8,285 nt of DNA from Klebsiella sp. WP3-W18-ESBL-02 (GCF_014168815.1 NZ_AP021976.1:1-8285), one strand, 5' to 3'. Shown: positions 1-6,412, numbered from the stretch's first letter. Notes: generated from the sequence alone by a model not told the origin. A program made the numbers and translations.

Positions 1-50
1 TCTTTGTGCTATAGTAAGACGTTCATTTTAAGTACTGACCAAAAGTAATA

Positions 51-97
51 GGGTATTTTTACCCAAAAAAAGGCCAAGAGAAATCTTGGCCTTTTTT
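51..97. terminator. Bidirectional intrinsic terminator after the cargo operon
   Basis: An 8-bp perfect GC-containing stem (GGCCAAGA at 72-79, TCTTGGCC at 84-91, GAAA loop) is flanked by seven A on the left (65-71) and six T on the right (92-97). Either strand therefore yields a hairpin followed by a U-run. It lies 4 bp beyond the stop codon of the minus-strand 101-940 gene and would end that operon, while also blocking plus-strand transcription coming from the origin side. A smaller hairpin, GGGTA-TTTT-TACCC (51-64), sits directly beside it. Confidence 0.85.
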
Positions 98-100
98 ACT

Positions 101-940
101 TCAATACTCCATGAAATCACTCGTAAACATGTTAATATGAGTCTCCTTATTTATACTTTCCCTTGTGTCATGGCAGTTATAAAATGATCCAGATATGGGT
201 TTCTTACCCCTTTTCTGCACATTAAAATGCCTAAACTCATCGATCCTATGACTAAACCTATACTTAGAGCTTACATCGCAAAGTAAAACATGCCCATTTG
301 CAGACGACGTACCTTGCTTTGAATGATATTCGTGACCAAAAACGAAATTATTCAAGTTTACATCTACAAATATTCTACCGGGATTTACATCTGGCACTTT
401 TTTATAGCAATCGTTTTTTATTTTCTTTATATCAGCAGCAAGATTACCTATATCAATCTCATGAACCCTCTTTAGAGAATCAAAGAATCCCCTTAGCAAC
501 GGATTGATAAAATTACGATATGGCAGCCTCATCAAAATACCATTACTAATAAGAAACTCTCTTTTAATCTGCATGAATTTCTTCACTGACAAACTCATTA
601 AAGATTCAATTTTTTGTTTTAGCTGCCCGTCAGCTAGATCTGCTGAACAACTACTAAGATCAAAAACCATGAAAAAAAGCCCAGCATGCTTACAAAGGTA
701 AGGGTAGTAGTCTGAGTCACAGAACAGCACCACTCCGCTGTAAGCTGAGTAAAAATCACCCAACTCAGATAGTACACACCCCATTAGATCACTATGTTTC
801 GTATTATTTTTTATTTTTACTTTCGAGATAACTCCTTTTTCTCCGTTTGAAATCAAAGATTCATTTATAGGCAATGATGGTTCACTACCGGCAAATGACA
901 AAAGCCGGTCATCCTTTGAAATAAAAATAAAATTAATCAT
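101..940 (-). CDS. Cargo protein, 279 aa, possible NYN/PIN-like domain with a His/Cys-rich C-terminus
   Basis: I do not recognise this gene by name. The N-terminal ~100 residues have a hydrophobic strand ending in acidic residues (INFIFISKDD, 2-11). A KHSD motif follows (48-51), then a helix, then VVLFCDSDYYPYL (70-82) and a further hydrophobic strand (FFMVFDL). This order resembles the NYN branch of PIN-like nucleases, where an Asp after strand 1, an Asp in a K-x-x-D helix and a D-x-D after the next strand bind the metal. D10/D11, D51, D75 and D77 are the candidates. The usual D-x-x-N after strand 1 is missing, so the match is distant. Residues 190-279 are rich in His and Cys (H203, H206, H217, C221, H231, H238, C256, H257, H268) and match nothing I know. 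No signal peptide or convincing membrane segment is visible. The gene starts 6 bp after the stop codon of its upstream partner with only a weak Shine-Dalgarno sequence (GAAG), which suggests translational coupling. It is much more AT-rich than the plasmid backbone, which points to horizontal acquisition. The ORF itself is secure; the domain reading is inference. Confidence 0.8.
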   Translation of the reverse strand: MINFIFISKDDRLLSFAGSEPSLPINESLISNGEKGVISKVKIKNNTKHSDLMGCVLSELGDFYSAYSGVVLFCDSDYYPYLCKHAGLFFMVFDLSSCSADLADGQLKQKIESLMSLSVKKFMQIKREFLISNGILMRLPYRNFINPLLRGFFDSLKRVHEIDIGNLAADIKKIKNDCYKKVPDVNPGRIFVDVNLNNFVFGHEYHSKQGTSSANGHVLLCDVSSKYRFSHRIDEFRHFNVQKRGKKPISGSFYNCHDTRESINKETHINMFTSDFMEY

Positions 941-946
941 GAGCGA

Positions 947-1342
947 TTACTTCATAAGTCTAACCAAAATATCCGTTGGGATGATCACTCGCTTCAAATC
1001 ATCATCACTTAGATCGTTAAGGATTGAAAGAAAATCCAAAACCAGCCTTTCATTATTCTGACTTTTCTTACTTATCTTTGTAGAAAATAGTTTAGGCTCT
1101 TCCGGCTCGTACTCTTCCCCATTAGGAACTAAACCGATGTATTCTGGTTTGTTGGGGTCACTATAAATAAATGCGTCAAGATCATTTATGTTTTCAGAAA
1201 TCCAACCACCTATGTTAACAAAACCTTCTTCTGACTTTATTTCTTTGAACTTATCGCCAATTGTACTAAACAGCAAAGGTTTGTGTTTTTTATTCCAATA
1301 ATTTCTAACTTCTACACTTAACTTCTTCTTAATATCACTCAT
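947..1342 (-). CDS. Cargo protein, 131 aa, possible LOTUS/OST-HTH-like winged helix
   Basis: I do not recognise this gene by name. Residues 8-72 have the outline of a LOTUS (OST-HTH) RNA-binding winged helix. There is a first helix (VEVRNYWNKK), then PLLFSTIGDKFKE (22-34) where LOTUS domains have a P-L-x-x-S-x-x-G helix, then GFVNIGGWISENINDLDAF (40-58) and a closing strand, YIGLVP (68-73). An acidic linker follows (EEYEPEEP) and then a helical C-terminus (98-131). The protein is charged and small, with no membrane segment or signal peptide. The ATG at 1340-1342 follows a good Shine-Dalgarno sequence (AAGGA, 6-nt spacing), which supports this start. It is the first gene of a two-gene operon and begins only 22 bp past the XerD arm of the cer-like site. 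In known proteins LOTUS domains are often fused to NYN nuclease domains, so its pairing with the 101-940 product makes both weak domain readings somewhat more likely. The ORF is likely real; the function is inferred. Confidence 0.78.
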   Translation of the reverse strand: MSDIKKKLSVEVRNYWNKKHKPLLFSTIGDKFKEIKSEEGFVNIGGWISENINDLDAFIYSDPNKPEYIGLVPNGEEYEPEEPKLFSTKISKKSQNNERLVLDFLSILNDLSDDDLKRVIIPTDILVRLMK

Positions 1343-1364
1343 AAGTCATCCTTAAATAAAATTC

Positions 1365-1392
1365 ATTTACCATAACATCTCTTGGCTGCACC
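1365..1392 (-). other. XerC/XerD recombination core of a cer-like dimer-resolution site
   Basis: Read on the minus strand, this is GGTGCAGCCAA (XerC arm, 1392-1382), a 6-bp centre GAGATG (1381-1376), and TTATGGTAAAT (XerD arm, 1375-1365). From memory, the XerD arm equals that of ColE1 cer exactly, and the XerC arm keeps the GGTGC and CAA blocks of cer. The 6-bp centre is as in dif and pSC101 psi rather than the 8 bp of cer. Host XerC and XerD, with ArgR and PepA bound to the flanking accessory DNA on the XerC side, would convert plasmid multimers to monomers here. This keeps a high-copy plasmid segregating stably. Confidence 0.85.
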
Positions 1393-1404
1393 TGCCGATC
1401 CGGG

Positions 1405-1486
1405 TTGGGTGCGTTTCCGGCGCGAAACGGGCATAAGTGGCGACAGACACACCGGAAAGACGCCGGAAACGCACGGGATAAATTTA
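1405..1486 (-). ncRNA. rcd: Rcd-like small RNA within the cer-like site (candidate)
   Basis: A perfect 14-bp inverted repeat (GTGCGTTTCCGGCG at 1409-1422 and its complement at 1461-1474) encloses 38 nt. In ColE1 cer, as I recall it, the same interval between the ArgR box and the core encodes Rcd, a small RNA with a long stem. Rcd is made in plasmid dimers and delays cell division by acting on tryptophanase. The minus strand also has a promoter-like pair: TTGCAT (1508-1503), 16 bp, then TAAATTTAT (1486-1478), which corresponds to the AT-rich -10 region of the cer promoter. The stem sequence itself is unlike that of ColE1, so identity rests on position and shape. The exact ends are approximate. 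Confidence 0.5.
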
Positions 1487-1492
1487 CCCGTT

Positions 1493-1508
1493 TTGCATAG
1501 CCATGCAA
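1493..1508. promoter_or_regulatory. ArgR-box-like palindrome in the cer accessory sequence
   Basis: TTGCAT-AGCC-ATGCAA has perfect 6-bp arms around 4 bp and fits the ArgR half-site pattern TGNAT-N4-ATNCA. It lies 100 bp from the XerC arm, about the distance found in ColE1 cer, where ArgR and PepA wrap the accessory DNA so that recombination is only intramolecular. It also overlaps the -35 element of the putative Rcd-like promoter, so ArgR binding could affect that RNA. Confidence 0.6.
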
Positions 1509-1677
1509 CACAATGATTACACGCAGGTTTGGTGCTGATTGGGTGCTATAAGCCCGATTTTCACCAGTTATCACAGCGACGGGCCGTCATAAGTACGCTG
1601 GCGCTGCGATCGTTCCAGCTCCAGCGATTTCTGGTGCTGCACCGCGCGCACCTGCTCCCGGTGCGCCTCGATACCGT

Positions 1678-1893
1678 TCAGCCTTGCGACAACCGGCGCA
1701 GCTGCTCGCTCAAACTCTGCACCTGCCTGCTCAAGCCCGTGACGCGCTCGCTCAGCGCCGCGTTCTCCCGTTGCATAAGACCAGACATCGTCCGCCATTC
1801 CGCGAAGGCGTTCTCCCACTCGTCCAGCCTTTTCGAGTAGTCCTGCTGTAGCTGCTCTAATGCGCTCAGCAACTGTTTTTCCAGCTCCGTCAT
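1678..1893 (-). CDS. mbeD: MbeD/MobD mobilization protein
   Basis: This is a 71-residue, highly polar, coiled-coil protein beginning MTELEKQLLSALEQLQQDYS and containing LSRQVQSLSEQL heptads (about residues 54-65). It is nearly the same length and sequence as ColE1 MbeD as recalled. In ColE1, MbeD belongs to the mobilization block and has been linked to entry exclusion. The gene lies entirely inside the mbeA coding region in a different frame, as in ColE1. Its ATG is 3 bp beyond the mbeB stop codon, with a GGGGA Shine-Dalgarno sequence inside the mbeB end, so the two are probably translationally coupled. It appears intact. Its native mob transcription is interrupted upstream by the transposon. 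Confidence 0.88.
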   Translation of the reverse strand: MTELEKQLLSALEQLQQDYSKRLDEWENAFAEWRTMSGLMQRENAALSERVTGLSRQVQSLSEQLRRLSQG

Positions 1894-1896
1894 GTG

Positions 1897-2382
1897 CTAT
1901 TTCCCCGCCAGTATCATCCAGCTCGAATCCTCTCCGAACCGTCCCGCTTCCGGGTTCACCCTCACGCAGCGGCGTCTCTGCTCGCCGCAGGTCGAGAGCT
2001 GCACGCCGCTGTTCCGCTCTGACAGCATGGCCTGCGTGCTCTTCTGCTCCCGGATGGTCGTGTAATTGTCGAGTATCTGCTGACTCTGCCACCACAGAAT
2101 GGCCGCGCCCGAGGCGATCAGCAGCGCGGACACCAGGACGATGGTCAGCCACGTCTGGCTGACCATGCGCAGCATCCCTTTCGTGCGCTGGCTCATGGCT
2201 GAGGACAGCTTCCGGTCGTGGTCGAGGATGGCGGCGCTGATTCTCTTCTCGCTTTCGCTCAGTTCCGCTCTGACAGACTTCTCGTGCTCGCTGAATGCGG
2301 CTTTCAGCATCTCGCCGGTACTCTGCTGCTGCGCTTTCGATTTCTGCTCTAAGTCCTTCGCCAGCGTTAAAAGACTGTTCAT
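1897..2382 (-). CDS. mbeB: MbeB/MobB mobilization protein, membrane-anchored
   Basis: The 161-residue protein starts MNSLLTLAKDLEQKSKAQQQ, which matches the N-terminus of ColE1 MbeB. It has a long amphipathic coiled-coil region (about 1-75) and a single strong membrane segment (about 77-98, TWLTIVLVSALLIASGAAIL). The C-terminal part (99-161) is polar and differs from ColE1. MbeB proteins stabilise the relaxosome and probably tether it to the membrane near the helper conjugation machinery. The ATG follows a clear Shine-Dalgarno sequence (GGGAG, 6-nt spacing). The gene overlaps mbeA out of frame and is followed at once by mbeD. The coding sequence looks undamaged even though the relaxase gene that contains it is split. 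Confidence 0.88.
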   Translation of the reverse strand: MNSLLTLAKDLEQKSKAQQQSTGEMLKAAFSEHEKSVRAELSESEKRISAAILDHDRKLSSAMSQRTKGMLRMVSQTWLTIVLVSALLIASGAAILWWQSQQILDNYTTIREQKSTQAMLSERNSGVQLSTCGEQRRRCVRVNPEAGRFGEDSSWMILAGK

Positions 2383-2743
2383 AGATGGCTCCCTTCAGTC
2401 GGATGTTTCGCCCCCCGTCCGGGTCGGCAATGCTGATGCTGCTTTTCGTGGTGCGCACCACCTCAAAACCTGCGCTTTCCAGCGCCTCAGTGACGTCCTG
2501 ACGGGTTTTCAGCTCCCCGGACGAGGCTAAGGCCAGTAAACCCCGCGTAATCGCCTGAGCGGCTTCCTGCTTCGTTTCCGGCAGCGCGGACGGCGTGACC
2601 AGGGCCCGCCGGTTTTCCGGCGCGTTCGGGTCATGCAGCCCCAGTCTGCCGTTCACTATGGTCTGCCAGGCATCGATGCGCGGACGGTCGGCGCGGTCGT
2701 AATACGGCTGGAGACGCCTGCCGGTCAGCAGCTCCGTGTTCGG

Positions 2744-2748
2744 GATCA
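2744..2748. repeat. Target-site duplication, left copy (GATCA)
   Basis: GATCA directly borders the left inverted repeat of the transposon and is repeated at 6413-6417 beyond the right inverted repeat. A 5-bp direct repeat is what Tn3-family transposition produces. Deleting the transposon plus one copy restores the mbeA frame exactly. Confidence 0.95.
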
Positions 2749-2786
2749 GGGGTCGGTTCCGGCTGAGGGCGAAATGACACCCTAAG
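2749..2786. repeat. Left 38-bp terminal inverted repeat of the transposon
   Basis: It starts GGGGTCGGTTCCGGCTGAGG and ends CACCCTAAG. All 38 positions match the reverse complement of 6375-6412. The tnpA stop codon (2782-2784) lies inside it. Confidence 0.96.
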
Positions 2787-5679
2787 CTTTCGGTTCCTTG
2801 GGCCAAAGATATTCGCCAGTCAGTAGAATGTGCGCCCAGCCCAATGGGGATATGTGGGGAAGAAATTCAGGGGGAACATCCAACCCTTCGTTCCGCCGCT
2901 CCGTGACGGCATGACCAAGATGGACGGTATTCCAGTAAATGATCACCGCAGTCAATAAATTGAGCCCAGCGATTCGGTAGTGCTGCCCCTCTGTCGTGCG
3001 ATCGCGAATTTCCCCCTGCCTCCCGATACGGAGCGCATTTTTGAGCGCATGGTGGGCCTCTCCCTTGTTAAGACCGATCTGAGCACGCCGCTGCATGTCC
3101 GTATCCAGGATCCACTCAATAATGAAAAGGGTCCGTTCAATACGACCAACTTCACGAAGCGCAACTGCAAGGTTGTTTTGTCGTGGGTAAGAAGCGAGCT
3201 TGCGCAGGAGTTGGCTGGGCCTGATTTTGCCAGCGGTCATCGTCGCGGCACAACGGAAAATATCAGGCCAGTTCGCAACGATAAGATCCTCCCGGGCTTT
3301 TCCACCTACCAACTTGCGTAACTCCCTGGGGGTCGTATCGGGATTAAATACGTACAACCGCTTCGATGGCAGATCCCTGATTCGCAGAACGAGATTGTAG
3401 CCGAGCAGGCTACTGGCTCCGAACAAATGGTCGGTGAATCCTGCTGTATCGGCATACTGTTCGCGAACATGGCGACCGACCTCGTTCATCAGTAGTCCAT
3501 CGAGAATATACGGTGCCTCGCTCACGGTCGCCGGGATCGACTGACAAGCGAATGGCGCGAACTGGTCGCTTACGTGAGTATACGCTTTGAGGCCGGGAAC
3601 AGAACCATATTTGGCATTGACCATGTTCATGGCTTCGCCATGCCGCGCTGTCGGGAAAAACTGACCATCGCTCGATGCTGACGTGCCCATCCCCCAGACG
3701 CGTGACATCGGCAGTTTACCCTGCGCGGCCACCACAATTGCCAATGCCTGGTTCATGGCTTCGCTTTCAACATGCCAGCGGGCAAGGCGTGAGAGCTGCC
3801 AGTAATCATGCGTGTTTGTAGCTTCCGCCATCTTACGCAGGCCCAGATTGAGCCCTTCAGCGAGCAGGACGTTGAGCAGACCGATCCGGTCGCGACATGG
3901 AGCCCCGGTTCTCAGATGGGTAAACGCATCTGTGAAACCAAGGGCTGCATCAACTTCAAGCAGCATGTCGGTAATCCGAACGGACGGCATTCGGCGATAC
4001 AGATCCAGTATGAGTGCCTCGGCACCATCCGGCACGTCTGCTGTCAACCTGTCGATCCGCAACGTTCCATCTTCTATGCTACCGTGCGGAATAGTGCCGT
4101 TACGGGCAGCCCGGGCCAGCCGCTTAAGAGCGATCGTGAGTCGCGCCTTTCTGTCTGCCAGCCAATCCTGTGGGTTGGAAGGCACGGCCAGTTTTGCATT
4201 TTCCTGCGCCGCGATCATCGGCACCAGTACCTGCTTGAGGTCACCATAGCGGCGCGAATGAGCGAGCCAGACATCTCCGGAACGAAAAGCATCCCGGAGG
4301 TGAAAGAGTACCGCCACTTCCCAAAGACGGGTATCTCCTTTTTCCTGAGCTCGTAAATGACGGTTCCATTTGGAGCTGGGCCGCAGGAAACGCCTTTCTG
4401 GCGATGCAACACCTTTCATCTCTCCGATCGACAAAGCTGCTGCTACCAATGGTCCGGCGACCGGCGCGGCTTCGAGCTTCAGACAGCGCAACATGCGGGG
4501 CGCATAACGACGAAAGCGATGGTATCCCTGCCCGACATATGCAAGAGGCTCATCGGCTAGCGTGTTGCTGAGTTGAGTCCCTGTCGCTACCAGTTGAGCG
4601 AGCCGGTCCCATGCAACCGAACTGGCGACAGCCATCTCCAGCGGGGTTCCGTCACTGCGGGCCTCAAGCAACGAAGCTCCCAGCGCGGTGAAGGTACGGA
4701 TCGTATCCGTGAGTGTGGCTTTAGAGCCGGAAATTGTTTCGTCATGCTGGCGCTTCGCTTCCCGCCAGGTTTTTCCTACGATCCTGTCATGGGTTTCGAC
4801 TATGGCATCAGCAATCGCCGCTTCCCACTCCACAACACAGACGGCAAGGATCGCCCAGCGGCGGTCCGAAGTGATGTCACGCAAACCGTCGGTGAAGTAG
4901 CGTTCACCCTGCCGACGCAGCCGGGCAATGCGATGGGCAGGTATGCTGGCCAAAGCACTATGATTGATATTCAGGGTACGCAGAAATTCGAGCCTGTCGA
5001 GCAAACGGTTAGCAGCAGCCGAGTTGTTACCAACCTCGAAGTTGCGAAGCCAGATGAAACGACTGATATTGCCGGCGAGCATTTCACTCAGAAGTTTGTC
5101 CAGGTGATCGCGAACATCCGCTGTTAAATTTTCCGCAATCCGCGTTTCAATCCGCCGCTCAGCGGCGACCAGAGCATCCGCGCACAAGCGCTCGATTGTC
5201 GATACTGCGGGCAGAATGGTGGAAGTTTCCCGACACCGCACAATAAAACGATGAGCAAGATCCTCGTTTGATCTGGCATCTTCGGCCTGGCCGAAAGTCC
5301 ACTCACGCAGATCACGGGCACCACGGCCCGTGAAGGTCTTGTAGCCGTAAATTTCGCGCAGCGTGTCCATGTGCTGCTGACGGGTTTGGCGCCGTGTGGC
5401 ATAAGTGAGAAGCGCATCAGCCGGAACTCCAAGCTGAGCACCGACGAAGGAAAGGACTTCACGCGGGATCATCTCACCAGGAGCCAGTGCACGGCCCGGA
5501 TATCGTAAGGCACAAAGTTGCAGGGCAAAGCCAATCCTGTTTTCCGGTCTGCGGCGCTGCCTAATGTTTTCCAGGTCATCATCGCCCAGCGTGTAGAACT
5601 TCAGTAGCGACAGTTCGTCCGTGGGCAGATCGAACAGCGCTGCTCGCTGCCGTTCGGTGAAAATATGGCGTCGTGACAT
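2782..5679 (-). CDS. tnpA: Tn3-family transposase TnpA
   Basis: A 965-residue DDE transposase of the length usual for the family (about 950-1000). It catalyses replicative transposition by cutting and joining the 38-bp ends. The N-terminal ~500 residues carry the DNA-binding part (MSRRHIFTERQRAALFDLP at the start). The RNase H-like catalytic core is C-terminal: D671 in SSDGQFF, D744 in YADTAGFTDHLFG, and E874 in LNKGEAHHAL, with the typical LNLLTAVIIYWNTVHL block after it. No frameshift or missing key residue is seen. The ATG at 5679 has an AAGGGA Shine-Dalgarno sequence 9 nt upstream. It diverges from tnpR across a 94-bp gap where TnpR probably represses it by binding res. Its stop codon lies inside the left inverted repeat and no terminator is visible between it and mbeA-mbeB. 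Confidence 0.97.
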   Translation of the reverse strand: MSRRHIFTERQRAALFDLPTDELSLLKFYTLGDDDLENIRQRRRPENRIGFALQLCALRYPGRALAPGEMIPREVLSFVGAQLGVPADALLTYATRRQTRQQHMDTLREIYGYKTFTGRGARDLREWTFGQAEDARSNEDLAHRFIVRCRETSTILPAVSTIERLCADALVAAERRIETRIAENLTADVRDHLDKLLSEMLAGNISRFIWLRNFEVGNNSAAANRLLDRLEFLRTLNINHSALASIPAHRIARLRRQGERYFTDGLRDITSDRRWAILAVCVVEWEAAIADAIVETHDRIVGKTWREAKRQHDETISGSKATLTDTIRTFTALGASLLEARSDGTPLEMAVASSVAWDRLAQLVATGTQLSNTLADEPLAYVGQGYHRFRRYAPRMLRCLKLEAAPVAGPLVAAALSIGEMKGVASPERRFLRPSSKWNRHLRAQEKGDTRLWEVAVLFHLRDAFRSGDVWLAHSRRYGDLKQVLVPMIAAQENAKLAVPSNPQDWLADRKARLTIALKRLARAARNGTIPHGSIEDGTLRIDRLTADVPDGAEALILDLYRRMPSVRITDMLLEVDAALGFTDAFTHLRTGAPCRDRIGLLNVLLAEGLNLGLRKMAEATNTHDYWQLSRLARWHVESEAMNQALAIVVAAQGKLPMSRVWGMGTSASSDGQFFPTARHGEAMNMVNAKYGSVPGLKAYTHVSDQFAPFACQSIPATVSEAPYILDGLLMNEVGRHVREQYADTAGFTDHLFGASSLLGYNLVLRIRDLPSKRLYVFNPDTTPRELRKLVGGKAREDLIVANWPDIFRCAATMTAGKIRPSQLLRKLASYPRQNNLAVALREVGRIERTLFIIEWILDTDMQRRAQIGLNKGEAHHALKNALRIGRQGEIRDRTTEGQHYRIAGLNLLTAVIIYWNTVHLGHAVTERRNEGLDVPPEFLPHISPLGWAHILLTGEYLWPKEPKA

Positions 5680-5773
5680 ACAAATTCGTCCCTTTTGAAG
5701 TATAGTCTGTTTTGGACAACAGCCAGCCCATATAAATCAGGGCGTTCCGATACAAAAATCCAGGAGGGTTCAA
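5680..5773. promoter_or_regulatory. Divergent tnpA/tnpR promoter region with res
   Basis: This 94-bp intergenic interval must hold both promoters and at least part of the resolution site. An imperfect inverted repeat, GTC-TGTTTTG-GAC at 5705-5717, resembles one resolvase subsite (TGTC...GACA halves). On the minus strand TATACT (5704-5699), 20 bp from the tnpA start, is a good -10 candidate and overlaps that repeat, which would let TnpR repress tnpA. AT-rich TATAAAT at 5731-5737 may be the crossover subsite or the tnpR -10. A three-subsite res is normally about 120 bp, so it may extend into a gene. The exact subsites are not resolved by eye. Confidence 0.65.
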
Positions 5774-6379
5774 TTGGGACATCGTGCCGCCATTTACTGC
5801 CGGGTTTCAACAGCGGATCAGTCTTGTGAACGCCAGGAATTTGATCTGCGAGCCTTCGCCGGCCGTGCCGGCTACGACGTGGTGGGAATATTTAAGGAAA
5901 CAGGTTCAGGAACTAAACTCGACCGGGCCGAGCGAAAGAAAGTCCTGGCGCTTGCCCAGTCCAGACAAATTGATGCAATCCTGGTCACTGAGCTTTCCCG
6001 GTGGGGGCGCTCGACGCTCGATCTGCTCAATACGCTACGTGAACTGGAGAACTGGAAGGTTTCCGTGATAGCCATGAATGGAATGGCGTTCGATCTTTCG
6101 TCGCCGTATGGACGAATGCTGGCGACGTTTCTTTCCGGCATTGCGGAGTTTGAGCGGGATCTCATCAGCGAGCGGGTCAAGTCAGGCCTTGCTGTTGCGA
6201 AGGCACGTGGTAAGAGGCTTGGTCGTCAGGCCGGAGTGCGACCAAAATCAGACCGACTTTTGCCTAAGGTGGTTGCGATGAGGGCCGAGGGACGCAGCTA
6301 TCGCTGGATCGCACGCGAGCTCGGTATCAGCAAGAATACCGTCGCTGACATCGTGCAACGACACAGAGCTAACGCTTAG
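5774..6379 (+). CDS. tnpR: Serine resolvase TnpR
   Basis: A 201-residue serine recombinase that resolves the cointegrate made by TnpA and probably represses tnpA by binding res. The catalytic serine is S12 in YCRVSTADQ, with R10 beside it. SRWGR (75-79) supplies the two conserved active-site arginines, and AEFERDLISERVKSGL (124-139) is the conserved E-R helix that leads into the DNA-minor-groove arm. A C-terminal helix-turn-helix is visible at about 165-196 (YRWIARELGISKNTVADIVQ). The start is TTG at 5774, chosen because AGGAGGG lies 5 nt upstream and the protein then begins MGHRAAIYCRVS as in relatives. The stop codon TAG (6377-6379) lies inside the right inverted repeat, mirroring tnpA. It appears intact. 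Confidence 0.95.
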   Translation: MGHRAAIYCRVSTADQSCERQEFDLRAFAGRAGYDVVGIFKETGSGTKLDRAERKKVLALAQSRQIDAILVTELSRWGRSTLDLLNTLRELENWKVSVIAMNGMAFDLSSPYGRMLATFLSGIAEFERDLISERVKSGLAVAKARGKRLGRQAGVRPKSDRLLPKVVAMRAEGRSYRWIARELGISKNTVADIVQRHRANA

Positions 6380-6412
6380 GGTGTCATTTCGCCCTCAGCC
6401 GGAACCGACCCC
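6375..6412. repeat. Right 38-bp terminal inverted repeat of the transposon
   Basis: It reads CTTAGGGTGTCATTTCGCCC at its start and ends GACCCC, the exact reverse complement of the left repeat. It contains the tnpR stop codon and also supplies the false end (GVGSG-stop) of the truncated relaxase read on the other strand. Confidence 0.96.

Larger units (their letters stand above)
1571..2748 (-). pseudogene. mbeA: mbeA (MobA relaxase), 3' fragment cut off by the transposon
   Basis: This is the C-terminal 390 codons of a ColE1-family MOBP relaxase. It opens with IPNTELLTGRRLQPYYDRAD and ends with RTYDGPSL, close to the ends of the corresponding ColE1 MbeA segments as I remember them. The long middle and end are charged and Arg/Glu-rich, as is usual for the non-catalytic part of MbeA. 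The transposon separates it from its first 109 codons. The frame is open leftward from the transposon, and a TTG in the transposon end at about 2806 could in principle start a 411-residue chimera, but it has no Shine-Dalgarno sequence. mbeB and mbeD are read from this same DNA in another frame, which explains why the fragment is still constrained. Joined to the 5' fragment it gives 499 residues, close to the roughly 517 of ColE1 MbeA. Confidence 0.9.
2749..6412. mobile_element. Tn3-family transposon, Tn5403-like, inserted in mbeA
   Basis: The 3664-bp unit has perfect 38-bp terminal inverted repeats, a 5-bp target duplication, a full-length tnpA (965 codons) and a divergently transcribed serine resolvase gene tnpR, with about 94 bp between them for res and promoters. 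There is no passenger gene. Size, gene order and content match Tn5403, a cryptic Klebsiella transposon that I recall as about 3.66 kb with 38-bp repeats. All parts needed for replicative transposition and cointegrate resolution appear intact, so it is probably still active. It split the plasmid relaxase gene. The assignment to Tn5403 is from memory; membership of the Tn3 family is plain from the sequence. Confidence 0.93.

Noticed and set aside
101..1342. Colicin or klebicin with immunity gene
   Set aside because: There is no receptor/translocation domain, no lysis gene and no LexA-type promoter, and the protein sizes do not fit a bacteriocin-immunity pair I know.
1335..1574. 79-codon minus-strand ORF that starts at the mbeA stop and overlaps the cargo start
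   Set aside because: It starts with GTG without a Shine-Dalgarno sequence, runs through the cer-like palindromes and Xer core, and has no protein-like pattern. It is explained by the site DNA.
2749..2806. TTG-initiated 411-codon chimera joining the transposon end to the mbeA 3' fragment
   Set aside because: No ribosome site precedes it and the first residues come from the antisense inverted repeat. It is treated as part of the mbeA pseudogene.
3808..4356. Long plus-strand ORFs opposite tnpA (also 4573-5127)
   Set aside because: They are antisense shadows of the GC-rich tnpA gene, with no ribosome site and no known pattern.
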